64,000 nt of DNA. Source: Streptomyces venezuelae ATCC 10712. GTDB taxonomy: Bacteria; Actinomycetota; Actinomycetes; Streptomycetales; Streptomycetaceae. The translations under genes were made by a program, and so were the position numbers. Below the pieces are notes generated by a model. That model saw only the letters and a list, made by a program, of their open reading frames with translations. It had not been told where the DNA came from and ran no database searches. Each line of letters opens with the position of its first letter. The stretch's first letter is position 1. The stretch lies in assembly GCF_008639165.1 (NCBI RefSeq), contig NZ_CP029197.1, positions 4,344,001-4,408,000 of the forward strand, given 5' to 3'. Shown here in pieces: positions 49,035 through 57,178 of this stretch.

Positions 49035-50618
49035 ATGACAACGAACCGTGGACGCCGCGCCCTCCTCCTCACCCTCTCCGCCGCCGTCGTGGCCGGGGCC
49101 GCCCTCTCCGGCGGTGGGGCGGCCACCGCCGTCGCCGCCCCCGCCGCTCCCGTCTCCGTCGTTCCCGCTTCCGGCGCCCCCGTCTCCGGTGCCTCGATCT
49201 CCGTCGCGCCCGCCGCTCCCGCCGGCCTCGACTGGGGCGGCTGCGACGCCGCCGTGCGGCCGCTGCCCGGGCAGGAGTGCGCCCGGCTCTCCGTGCCCCT
49301 CGACTACGCCCGGCCCCACGGGGAGCAGATCCAGCTCGCCGTCTCCCGGCTCCGGAGTACGGTGCCCGCGGCGCGGCGCGGCACGCTCATGGTGATTCCC
49401 GGCGGCCCCGGCAGTTCCGGTGTGCAGCGGCTCGCGCAGAAGGGGGCCGTGCTCGCCGGGGAGACGGGCGGGGCGTACGACCTCGTCGCCTTCGACCCGC
49501 GTGGCATCGGTGGTTCCGCCAAGGCGCGGTGCGGGCTCGCCGAGGAGGACCGCTGGATGGTCACCCTGCGGTCCTGGCCCGGCGCGGGCGGCGGCGTCGA
49601 GGAGAACATCGCCCGGTCGAAGCGCATCGCCGAGGCCTGCGCCCGCAACGGCGGTGCCATGCTGCGCGGCCTCACCACCGCGAACCAGGTGCGGGACCTG
49701 GAGCGGCTGCGGCAGGCGCTCGGCGAGCGGAAGCTCTCCGCGTGGGCCGTGTCGTACGGGACGTACGTGGCCGCCGAGTACGCCCAGAAGTTCCCCGGGC
49801 GGACCGACCGCTGGGTCCTCGACAGCAGCAGTGACCCCGACCCGCGTCGGGTGGCCCGGGGTTGGCTGGAGGGCATGGCGGAGGGCGCCGCGGACCGGTT
49901 CCCCGACTTCGCCGCGTGGGCCTCGCACCCCGACCGCGCGAAGGCCGGGCTGCGGCTCGCCGAACGGCCCGAGGACGTCCGGCCGTTGCTCCTCGACCTC
50001 GCCGCACGCCTCGACCGCGCCCCGCACGCCTCCGCGACGGCCGGTGTGCCGCTGTCCGGGGCCATGCTGCTCCAGGCCCTTCAGCAGTCCCTCTACTCCG
50101 ACGGCTCCTTCGAGGGCTTCGCCAGGCTGGTCACCGCCGCGCTCGACCCCGCCGGCCGGCCCGTGCTGCCGCCCGAGCTGGCCGGGGCCATGCCCGACGA
50201 GGCCGCCGCCGTCAGCGTGGGCGTGATCTGCAACGACGTCGACTGGCCGCGGGCGTCCCCGGCGGCGTACCAGCGGGTCGTCGACGCCGACCGGGTCCGC
50301 CACCCGCTGACCGCCGGCATGCCGGTGAACGCCACCCCCTGCGCGTACTGGAAGGGCGGCGCCGTCGAGAAGCCGGTCCGGATCACCGACCGCGGCCCGT
50401 CCAACATCCTCATGATCCAGAACCTGCGGGACCCGTCCACGCCGTACACCAAGGGCCTGGCGATGCGGGCCGCCCTCGGCGACCGCGCGCGGCTCGTCTC
50501 CGTCGACCACGGCGGCCACGGGGTCTACCTCGGCAACGGCAACGCCTGCGGCGACCGCGCCGTGACCCGCTTCCTGACCGAGGGCGTACGGCCGGACCGG
50601 GACGTCCTCTGCCGGTGA
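49035..50618 (+). CDS. Secreted alpha/beta-hydrolase, S33-type tripeptidyl aminopeptidase
   Basis: The exported hydrolase (527 aa) has an Ala-rich signal peptide, the oxyanion loop VIPGGPGSSGV, FDPRGIGGSAKARC, nucleophile elbow AWAVSYGTYVAAEYAQKFP (Ser of SYG), the Asp of MIQNLRDPSTPY and His of DHGGHGVYL, completing the triad. It matches the Streptomyces Tap/SlpD group, which removes tripeptides from exported proteins. The ATG at 49035 is preceded by GAGG. Strong terminator downstream. Confidence 0.9.
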   Translation: MTTNRGRRALLLTLSAAVVAGAALSGGGAATAVAAPAAPVSVVPASGAPVSGASISVAPAAPAGLDWGGCDAAVRPLPGQECARLSVPLDYARPHGEQIQLAVSRLRSTVPAARRGTLMVIPGGPGSSGVQRLAQKGAVLAGETGGAYDLVAFDPRGIGGSAKARCGLAEEDRWMVTLRSWPGAGGGVEENIARSKRIAEACARNGGAMLRGLTTANQVRDLERLRQALGERKLSAWAVSYGTYVAAEYAQKFPGRTDRWVLDSSSDPDPRRVARGWLEGMAEGAADRFPDFAAWASHPDRAKAGLRLAERPEDVRPLLLDLAARLDRAPHASATAGVPLSGAMLLQALQQSLYSDGSFEGFARLVTAALDPAGRPVLPPELAGAMPDEAAAVSVGVICNDVDWPRASPAAYQRVVDADRVRHPLTAGMPVNATPCAYWKGGAVEKPVRITDRGPSNILMIQNLRDPSTPYTKGLAMRAALGDRARLVSVDHGGHGVYLGNGNACGDRAVTRFLTEGVRPDRDVLCR

Positions 50619-50649
50619 CCAGGTGACCGTGGCCGTGACCGTACGGCGA

Positions 50650-50682
50650 AGGGCCCGGCCGGATTTCCTCCGGCCGGGCCCT
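50650..50682. terminator. Bidirectional terminator between the hydrolase gene and murP
   Basis: Perfect 13-bp stem AGGGCCCGGCCGG / CCGGCCGGGCCCT with loop ATTTCCT, lying between the two convergent gene ends. Confidence 0.92.
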
Positions 50683-50697
50683 CCTCGTATCGCCGCG

Positions 50698-52179
50698 TCA
50701 GACCTTCACCGGCTCCGGGGCAGGCTCCGGGCTGCCGTCGGCCGTGGTCACTTCGGCCGCCGGCTCCGTGTCCACGTCGAACTCCTCCAGGAGTTCCCTG
50801 CTGAAGCCCCAGAAGTACGTCGCCACGAAGCCGGCCAGATAGCCGACGAGCAGGCCGCCCGCGTAGATCGCGATCGTCTCGCCGAGGCCCTTGTTGCCGT
50901 CGAGGAGGGGGAACAGGGCCCAGCCCGACGGGCCGATCGCCGTCGAGCCGACCGAGTCGCCCAGCATGCTGAAGAGGCCGACGAAGCCGCCGCCGAACGC
51001 GCCGCCGACGCACGCCGTGACGAACGGGCGGCCCAGCGGCAGCGAGACGCCGTAGATCAGGGGCTCGCCGACGCCCAGGAAGCCGGCCGGGAGGGCGGAC
51101 TTGATGGTGCGGCGGATCGAGCCGTTGCGCGGGAGCTTCAGGTAGACGGCCATCGCCGCGCCGACCTGGCCCGCGCCCGCCATCGCGAGGATCGGCAGGA
51201 GTACCGTGTAGCCCTGCTGTTCGATCAGGGTCGTGTGGATCGGGATGAGGGCCTGGTGCAGGCCCAGCATCACCAGCGGCAGGAAGAGGCCGCCGAGGAC
51301 GAAGCCCGCGCCCGCGCCGGCGTTCGCGAGGAGCCAGTCGGCGAACTCGCCGATCGCCGTGGAGATCTCACCGGCCACGAACATCAGGCCGAAGATCGTC
51401 ACCAGGCCGGAGATCAGGACCGTGAGCGTCGGGGTGACCAGGACGTCGAGCGATTCCGGCACCCAGCGGCGGCACCACTTCTCCACGTACACGGCGAGGA
51501 CCGCCGCGCCGAGCGCGCCGAGCACACCGCCCTGGCCGGGGGAGAGGGTCTGGCCGAAGGCGTCGATCTTGGCGACGCCGGGGAAGACGATGATCGCCGC
51601 GACGGCGCCGCCGAGGATCGCCGTACCGCCGAACTCCTTCGCCGTGTTGTAGCCGACGAAGACCGCGATGAGCGCCATGAAGCCGCTCGCCATCGCCGCG
51701 AGTGCGGGGGTGACGCCGGGCAGCCAGCCGAGGTTGACCAGCAGGCCGTTGAGGCCGGCGATGATGCCGCAGCCGATGAGCGCGGGGATCAGCGGGACGA
51801 AGATGTTCGCGATCCGGCGGAGGAAGAGCTTGAACGGGGTGGCGTTCTTCGCCTTCCGCGCCGCCTTGAGCGCCGCGCCCCGGTCGGCGAGTTCCGCCGC
51901 CGAGTGGGCGGCCGCGGGGGCCTCGGCCACCAGGGCCTCGAACTCCGGTGTCACGCGGGCGACGGTGCCCGGGCCGAGGACGATCTGGTACGTGTCGTCC
52001 TCCACCACACCCATCACGGAGGGCAGGGCCTTGAGGGCCTCGTCCTGGACGAGCGAGCGGTCGTGCAGTCCCAGCCGGAGGCGGGTCATGCAGTGGGCCA
52101 CGGAGCTGATGTTCCCGGCGCCGCCGACGAGGGGGAGGATCGCGGCGGCGATGGCGCGGTTCTTGTCGTCTGTGCTCAT
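50698..52179 (-). CDS. murP: PTS EIIBC component, probable N-acetylmuramic acid transporter MurP
   Basis: This 493-residue protein joins an N-terminal EIIB domain (phospho-Cys30 in VAHCMTRLRLGL) to an EIIC membrane domain of about ten helices, with the sugar-site GVGEPLIYGVSLPLGRPF. It lacks EIIA, so a separate EIIA-Crr must supply phosphate, as for E. coli MurP. Location directly after murQ in one operon with an RpiR regulator identifies MurNAc as the likely substrate; uptake yields MurNAc-6-P. GlcNAc-type PTS is the alternative. Confidence 0.88.
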   Translation of the reverse strand: MSTDDKNRAIAAAILPLVGGAGNISSVAHCMTRLRLGLHDRSLVQDEALKALPSVMGVVEDDTYQIVLGPGTVARVTPEFEALVAEAPAAAHSAAELADRGAALKAARKAKNATPFKLFLRRIANIFVPLIPALIGCGIIAGLNGLLVNLGWLPGVTPALAAMASGFMALIAVFVGYNTAKEFGGTAILGGAVAAIIVFPGVAKIDAFGQTLSPGQGGVLGALGAAVLAVYVEKWCRRWVPESLDVLVTPTLTVLISGLVTIFGLMFVAGEISTAIGEFADWLLANAGAGAGFVLGGLFLPLVMLGLHQALIPIHTTLIEQQGYTVLLPILAMAGAGQVGAAMAVYLKLPRNGSIRRTIKSALPAGFLGVGEPLIYGVSLPLGRPFVTACVGGAFGGGFVGLFSMLGDSVGSTAIGPSGWALFPLLDGNKGLGETIAIYAGGLLVGYLAGFVATYFWGFSRELLEEFDVDTEPAAEVTTADGSPEPAPEPVKV

Positions 52180-52213
52180 GGTGCGGTGGTGCCTTGCTGT
52201 GAGGGGAGGGGGC

Positions 52214-53143
52214 TCAGTCGGTCTTCGCGTGCAGCGCCGCGCGCAGGTGGCCCTGGGAGTCGGTCAGCCGTTCGGCGGCCGTCGGGGCGTCGATGTCCGC
52301 GAGGATCATCAGGATCGCGTTCTTCACCTCGCCGTCGGCGGCGGCGAGGGCGGTCTCGATCTGCTCGTCCGGGGCTCCGGTGGCCAGCGCGACGATGCGC
52401 CGCGAGCGGGCCTGGAGCTTCTCGTTGGAGGCGCGGACGTCGACCATGAGGTTTCCGTACGTCTTGCCGAGCCGGATCATCGTGATCGTCGAGATCATGT
52501 TGAGGACGAGCTTCTGGGCGGTGCCCGCCTTGAGCCGGGTCGAGCCGGTGAGCAGCTCGGGGCCGGGGACGACCTCGATGCCGTGCTCGGCGGCGGCGGC
52601 GAGCGCGCTGTCCGCGTTGCAGGAGAGGCCGATGGTGAGCGCGCCGTGCGCGCGGGCGTGCTCGACGGCGCCGATGGCGTACGGGGTGCGGCCGGAGGCG
52701 GAGATGCCGACGACGGTGTCGTCCGCGGTGAGGCCGAGCGCGGTGAGGTCCTCGGCGGCGAGTTCCTTGGAGTCCTCGGCGCCTTCGACGGCCTTGACCA
52801 TGGCGGACGGGCCGCCGGCGATGAGGCCGACGACCTGGGTCGGGTCGGTGTTGAAGGTGGGCGGGCACTCGCTGGCGTCGAGGACGCCGAGCCGGCCGGC
52901 GGTGCCGGCGCCCAGGTAGATGAGCCGTCCGCCGCGGGCCATGCGCTCGGCGGTGGCGTCGATCGCGGCGGCGATGGCCGGGAGCTGCCGGGCGACGGCG
53001 GCGGGGACGGTGGCGTCCTCGCCGTTCATGAGCGCGGCGATCTCGGCGGTGGGCAGCTGGTCGATCTCGGCCAGTTCGGGGCGGAAGGCCTCGGTGGTGA
53101 GGGTGGCCAGCTGGGCGCGGAGTTCGGAGTACGTAGCAGACAC
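52214..53143 (-). CDS. murQ: N-acetylmuramic acid 6-phosphate etherase MurQ
   Basis: The 309-residue SIS-domain lyase has MARGGRLIYLGAGTAGRLGVLDASECPPTF (phosphate binding and the catalytic Glu of ASECPPTF), GISASGRTPYAIGAVEHAR and STRLKAGTAQKLVLNMIST. It cleaves the lactyl ether of MurNAc-6-P, giving GlcNAc-6-P and D-lactate; GlcNAc-6-P feeds NagA (27214-28356). murP follows after 34 nt. Confidence 0.96.
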   Translation of the reverse strand: MSATYSELRAQLATLTTEAFRPELAEIDQLPTAEIAALMNGEDATVPAAVARQLPAIAAAIDATAERMARGGRLIYLGAGTAGRLGVLDASECPPTFNTDPTQVVGLIAGGPSAMVKAVEGAEDSKELAAEDLTALGLTADDTVVGISASGRTPYAIGAVEHARAHGALTIGLSCNADSALAAAAEHGIEVVPGPELLTGSTRLKAGTAQKLVLNMISTITMIRLGKTYGNLMVDVRASNEKLQARSRRIVALATGAPDEQIETALAAADGEVKNAILMILADIDAPTAAERLTDSQGHLRAALHAKTD

Positions 53144-53181
53144 GTGCGGCTCTTTCGGTGCTGTGGTCGTCAGCGGGCGCT

Positions 53182-54099
53182 TCAGCGCGTGCGGGGGGAG
53201 TGGCGGTGGGCGAGGGCTTCGTACGAGGCGGCGAGGGCAGGGGCCGCCGTCTCGTACGTACGTTGGGTGACGCAGGTGAACAGGCAGTCCACGACCAGGA
53301 GTTGGCTGGTCCGGGACGACATGGCGGCGGGGCGCAGTTCGCTCTCGCGGGCGGTGGAGGTGGTGAGGATGTGGTCGGCGTACTGCGTGACCGGGCCGTC
53401 GGGGCGGCCGGTGATCGCGACCGTGGTCGCCCCGTGGTCGAAGGCCACCCGCAGCGGTTCTATGACGTCGCCGGTCGAGCCGGAGTGGGTGATGGCGATG
53501 GCGACGTCGCCGGAGCGGAGCTGCACGGCGTTGGTGACGGCGAGGTGCGGGTCGCTGTGGGCGTGCGCGATCAGGCCGATGCGGAGGAGTTTCTGGCCGA
53601 GGTCCTGGGCGACGAGGCCGGAGGCGCCGATGCCGTAGATGTCGATGCGGCGGGCGGTGGCGAGGGCGGCGACGGCGGCGCCGAGCTGGACGGTGTCGAG
53701 TCCGGCGGCGGTGTCGGCGAGGGTCTGCTGCTCGTCGTAGGCCAGCTTGGCGACGACGTCGGCGATCGGGTCGTCGACGGCGATGTCGGCGGTGACGGCG
53801 GGCGCCCGGCCGGACTGCTGCTGGGCGGCGAGCCCGGCGAGGGCGAGGCGCAGGTCGCGGTAGCCGGGGTAGCCGAGGAGGCGGGCGGTGCGGACGACGG
53901 TCGCCTCGCTGGTGCCGGTGAGCTCGGCGAGGCCGGTGACCGTGAGCGCGGCGCAGCCGGCCGGGTCTCCGGCGACGGCTTCGGCGACCCGCTGCATGGA
54001 GCGGGTCATGGACGGCGCGAGGGTGCGTACCTTGGCCGCGAGGGCGGCGGGCGCGGGCGGCGCGTCGCTCGTGAAACTTTCCTTCACTTCATTGGTCAC
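53182..54099 (-). CDS. murR: RpiR-family transcriptional regulator, MurR-like
   Basis: The 305-residue protein has an N-terminal RpiR helix-turn-helix (MTRSMQRVAEAVAG ... LAELTGTSEATVVRTARLLGYPGYRDL) and a C-terminal SIS sugar-phosphate-binding domain (RIDIYGIGASGLVAQDLGQKL, AIAITHSGSTGDVIEPL). It is first in the murR-murQ-murP operon and probably represses it until MurNAc-6-P binds, as in E. coli. GTG at 54099; a dyad at 54102-54118 abuts the start. Confidence 0.9.
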   Translation of the reverse strand: MTNEVKESFTSDAPPAPAALAAKVRTLAPSMTRSMQRVAEAVAGDPAGCAALTVTGLAELTGTSEATVVRTARLLGYPGYRDLRLALAGLAAQQQSGRAPAVTADIAVDDPIADVVAKLAYDEQQTLADTAAGLDTVQLGAAVAALATARRIDIYGIGASGLVAQDLGQKLLRIGLIAHAHSDPHLAVTNAVQLRSGDVAIAITHSGSTGDVIEPLRVAFDHGATTVAITGRPDGPVTQYADHILTTSTARESELRPAAMSSRTSQLLVVDCLFTCVTQRTYETAAPALAASYEALAHRHSPRTR

Positions 54100-54101
54100 A
54101 C

Positions 54102-54118
54102 CTGAAAGATACTTTCGG
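54102..54118. promoter_or_regulatory. Candidate MurR operator
   Basis: CTGAAAGATACTTTCGG has GAAAG/CTTTC arms around ATA, immediately upstream of the murR start. A related GTGAA-N7-TTCAC lies just inside the gene (54071-54087). Autoregulation is typical for this family. Confidence 0.4.
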
Positions 54119-54219
54119 CCGGGTGGCGCGACAAGACCCCGACGGTCCCGGATCGGGCCGGGACCTTGGACCTTTCCGGACGTTTTCGCGAGCCGCGCGC
54201 ACCGGGTGACAATGGGTCC

Positions 54220-54576
54220 ATGGACGACATCGACCCCGTGGAACAGGCGCTGCACGCCGCTCGCGCGCTGGTGCTGGCCGACCTGGTGGCCCGGGAAGTC
54301 GCGGCCGCCGAGGTCGTGTCGATGGTGGAGGAATCGGTGACCCACCGGCGCTGGTGGGTCGAGCAGTGGCCGGAGGGCGTCTCGTACGTCGCCGGGCTCG
54401 TCGCGCAGGACGTCCAGGACGCCCTGCTGGAACGGTACGGACGCTGGCCGCTCTGCCCGGTCTGCGCCACCGGCGACCCGCACGCCCTGGACGTGGAGCC
54501 GGAGCTCGGCCCGGACCCGCACTGGGTCTGCGGCAAGCAGGGGGTCGTGGTCGCGCCGGTGGGCGGCCTGAAGTGA
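54220..54576 (+). CDS. Conserved hypothetical protein (118 aa)
   Basis: Small acidic soluble protein with a C-terminal WPLCPVCATGDPH ... WVCGKQGVVVAPVGGL segment holding three cysteines that might bind a metal. The WPLCP/W-x-C/APVG arrangement is shared with the protein at 1183-1629. It is divergent from murR and followed 13 nt later by the DUF4031 gene. Function unknown. Confidence 0.78.
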   Translation: MDDIDPVEQALHAARALVLADLVAREVAAAEVVSMVEESVTHRRWWVEQWPEGVSYVAGLVAQDVQDALLERYGRWPLCPVCATGDPHALDVEPELGPDPHWVCGKQGVVVAPVGGLK

Positions 54577-54589
54577 GGAGCCCGCGCAG

Positions 54590-54859
54590 GTGACGCTCTA
54601 CATCGACCCGCCGACCTGGCCGGGGCACGGCCGCATGTGGTCGCACCTCGTCAGCGACGTCTCCTTCGACGAGCTGCACGCCTTCGCCGCGTCGATCGGC
54701 GCGCCGCCCCGGGCCTTCGAGCGGGACCACTACGACATCCCGTCCGACCGGTACGCCGACGCGGTGGCGGGCGGCGCGGTCGAGGTCGGCTCGAAGGAGC
54801 TGCTGCGCCGCCTGACCGAGGCGGGCCTGCGCCGGCCGAAGGGCCGCCCGGCGTCCTGA
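54590..54859 (+). CDS. DUF4031 domain protein
   Basis: This 89-residue protein is nearly all DUF4031: TLYIDPPTWPGHGRMWSHLVSDVSFDELHAFA, then RAFERDHYDIPSDRYADAVAGGAVEVGSKELLRRL. The conserved His, Asp and Tyr suggest an enzyme or ligand binder, but no activity is known. GTG start with GAGGAG 9 nt upstream; co-transcribed with the preceding gene. Confidence 0.88.
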   Translation: MTLYIDPPTWPGHGRMWSHLVSDVSFDELHAFAASIGAPPRAFERDHYDIPSDRYADAVAGGAVEVGSKELLRRLTEAGLRRPKGRPAS

Positions 54860-54904
54860 GGGCCCGCGTCGAGGGCCGCCCGGCGTCCTGAGGACTCGCG
54901 TCGA
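54841..54904. repeat. 32-bp tandem duplication over the DUF4031 stop codon
   Basis: A unit beginning GGGCCGCCCGGCGTCCTGAG occurs at 54841 and again 32 bp later, ending CGCGTCGA in both. It duplicates the last codons and stop of the gene into the intergenic DNA. Confidence 0.85.
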
Positions 54905-54908
54905 GGAC

Positions 54909-55445
54909 CTACGGGACGACGTGGGCGGCGATCGCCCAGGCGCACTCGATCGACTCCTTGTGCGTGGTGTCGACCTCCACGTCGTACTCCACGCCCTCGT
55001 GCACGACGTACGCCTGCTTCGCCGCCATGCCCGCGACGCGGTCGCCGCGCGCGGTCTCCCGGCCCTCGGCGACGGCGCCGTCGCACCGGACGCCGACCCA
55101 GAGCACGTCCAGGTCCCCGACGAAGCTCCGCCAGCGCTCCTGGGCGGCGGCACCGCCGAGGAAGACGTCGTCGATGATGATCCGGGCGCCCGCGCGGGCC
55201 ATCGCGACGACGCCCTCGGCCCAGGCGCCCTCAAGGGCGCGGAACTCGGGCCCGATGCTCACCCCGCCGTCGGCGTCGAACTCGATGCCGCCTTCGGCGC
55301 TCTGCATCTTCAGGGGCATCGCCTCGATGAGGGAGTCGACGCCGAAGGCCAGCCAGGGCTCGGGAAGGACGGACTGGAGGCACCGTACGATGCCGGACTT
55401 CCCCGCGCTGGAACCGCCGTTGAGGATGATCATCCGAGTGGTCAC
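54909..55445 (-). CDS. cpt: Chloramphenicol 3-O-phosphotransferase
   Basis: This 178-residue kinase has P-loop [13 protein letters not shown] (Walker A, 9-21), catalytic Asp37 in FGVDSLIE and the downstream [10 protein letters not shown] and [18 protein letters not shown] segments. The whole sequence agrees with my memory of the S. venezuelae enzyme whose structure is known. It phosphorylates the C3 hydroxyl of chloramphenicol and inactivates it, protecting the producer. It lies 73 nt downstream of cmlv in the same orientation. Confidence 0.96.
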
Positions 55446-55518
55446 CCCGTCACCGTACGGCGCTGCCGGGACGGTGCGGAAACGGATTTCACCCGGCGCG
55501 CACCAGTGCGGACGCGCC

Positions 55519-56826
55519 TCAGCAGCTCGACGTGGCCTTCCCCCTGGCCGGTTCGGACGGGGTGGTCCCGCCCGCGGGTGTGCTCCGGGCGACCACGTGG
55601 CCGGGGGCCGGGCGCTTGGTCAGGCGGAGGGCCAGGGCCGCCGTTCCCAGGCCCAGGACCGTCATCGCCGCGCCCGCCCAGGCCGTCGAGGCGAAGCCGA
55701 GGTTCGCGTCGATGACCGTGCCGCCGAGCCAGGGGCCGCCCGTGTTGCCGAGGTTGAAGGCGGCGGTGGTGGTGGCGCCCGCGAGGGTGGGGGCGGCGCC
55801 GGCGACGTTGAACATGCGGGCGTTGAGGGCCGGGGCCGTGTAGAAGGCCGAGACGCCGAGGAGGAAGGTCAGCACGATCGTGGCGGCCGGGTTCGAGGCG
55901 AACAGGGCCAGGGCCACGAGGAAGACGGTGGAGGCGGAGATGCCGGTGAGCAGCACGCCGAAGAGGTGCGCGTCGGCGACCCGGCCGCCGATCGTCGTAC
56001 CGACGACGGCGCCGATGCCGAAGAGGCCGAGGACGCCGGAGACCCAGGCCTCGTCGAGGCCGGAGACGTCGGTGAGCAGCGGCGCGAGGTACGAGAAGGC
56101 GCAGAAGACGCCGCCCGCCGCGAGGGCCGTGACCGCGATCGACAGGAGGACCTGGCGGTCGCGGTAGATGGCGACCTCGTTCTTGAGGCGGGGCCTGGTC
56201 TCGGGGAGCGGGATGCGGGGGATGCGGGTGACGACGCCGACGAGCGCGATGGCGGAGGCGAGGCCGACGGCCCAGAAGGCGGAGCGCCAGCCGAGGTGCT
56301 CGCCGAGGAAGGCGCCGGCGGGGACGCCGAGGACGTTGGCGATGGAGAGGCCGCCGATCATGACCGCCATCGCCCGGGCCCGTGAGCCGACCGGGACCAT
56401 CGCGATGGCCACCGCCGCGCCGACCGCCCAGAAGCCCGCGCAGGCGAGGGCGCTGATCACGCGGGAGGCGAAGAGGACCGCGTAGTTGGGGGCGAGGGCG
56501 CCGGCCATCTGGCCGAGGCCGAAGACGGTGATGAGGGCGATGAGGGTGGTCTTGCGGGGGAGCCGGAGGGTGGCGACGGCGAGGAGCGGTGCGCCGACGA
56601 CCATGCCGATCGCGAACGCCGAGATGAGGAGTCCGGCGCGGGGGATGGAGACGTTCATGTCCTCCGCGATGGGCGGCAGCAGGCCGGAGAGCATGAATTC
56701 GCTCGTCCCGAGCGCGAACACGGACAGTCCGAGGATGTAGACGGCCAGGGGCATCCGGGGGGATGCGGCGGGCCCGGCGTCGGGGGTCGGGGTGGATGTC
56801 GTGGGCTCGGCGGAGGGAGACGGCAT
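55519..56826 (-). CDS. cmlv: Chloramphenicol exporter Cmlv (MFS, DHA1 family)
   Basis: The 435-residue transporter has 12 predicted membrane helices. The first follows a Ser/Pro/Thr-rich cytoplasmic N-terminus; GTSEFMLSGLLPPIAEDM is the CmlA/Cmx-type TM1 motif and the A-motif-like LPRKTTLIA loop follows TM2. It matches the S. venezuelae chloramphenicol exporter. With cpt it forms a self-resistance pair, although the chloramphenicol biosynthetic genes are not in this window. ATG at 56826; an in-frame ATG at 56859 is not favoured. Confidence 0.94.
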   Translation of the reverse strand: MPSPSAEPTTSTPTPDAGPAASPRMPLAVYILGLSVFALGTSEFMLSGLLPPIAEDMNVSIPRAGLLISAFAIGMVVGAPLLAVATLRLPRKTTLIALITVFGLGQMAGALAPNYAVLFASRVISALACAGFWAVGAAVAIAMVPVGSRARAMAVMIGGLSIANVLGVPAGAFLGEHLGWRSAFWAVGLASAIALVGVVTRIPRIPLPETRPRLKNEVAIYRDRQVLLSIAVTALAAGGVFCAFSYLAPLLTDVSGLDEAWVSGVLGLFGIGAVVGTTIGGRVADAHLFGVLLTGISASTVFLVALALFASNPAATIVLTFLLGVSAFYTAPALNARMFNVAGAAPTLAGATTTAAFNLGNTGGPWLGGTVIDANLGFASTAWAGAAMTVLGLGTAALALRLTKRPAPGHVVARSTPAGGTTPSEPARGKATSSC

Positions 56827-57178
56827 GACATGCGTCAACCTGTGGTTGGTACCTGTCATTCCCGGAGTGCGGGGGATCTCGGCATACGGGACGGGTGCCG
56901 CCTCCGGAGGTTCCGTACGCGCGGTAACAACATGATCAAACCGAGTGTCGCCTTGTCCGTGCCTGGGGCGTTGTGTGCCCTTGGTGGAGATTATTTGATC
57001 TTCACGTGCGGCGCCGGACATGACATGGTCACGGAGTAAGCGGCAGCGCCGGGTTCGTGGGGGGCGAGCGTGCCGGTGCCGTCGTGCCGAGGGGGAAGTC
57101 TGCCCGGTCGACGGGCCGCCTTTCTGTCATGCCCATGTCTTGAAGCTGCCGGACGATCGCGAGATTGCAAGGCAGACC
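56827..57178. other. Divergent promoter region cmlv / giant protein
   Basis: 352 bp without a gene. Just before cmlv a small hairpin (CAACC-ACA-GGTTG) lies next to the start, which could influence translation. An AT-richer patch around 56985-57000 is a plausible promoter. No clear operator found. Confidence 0.5.
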
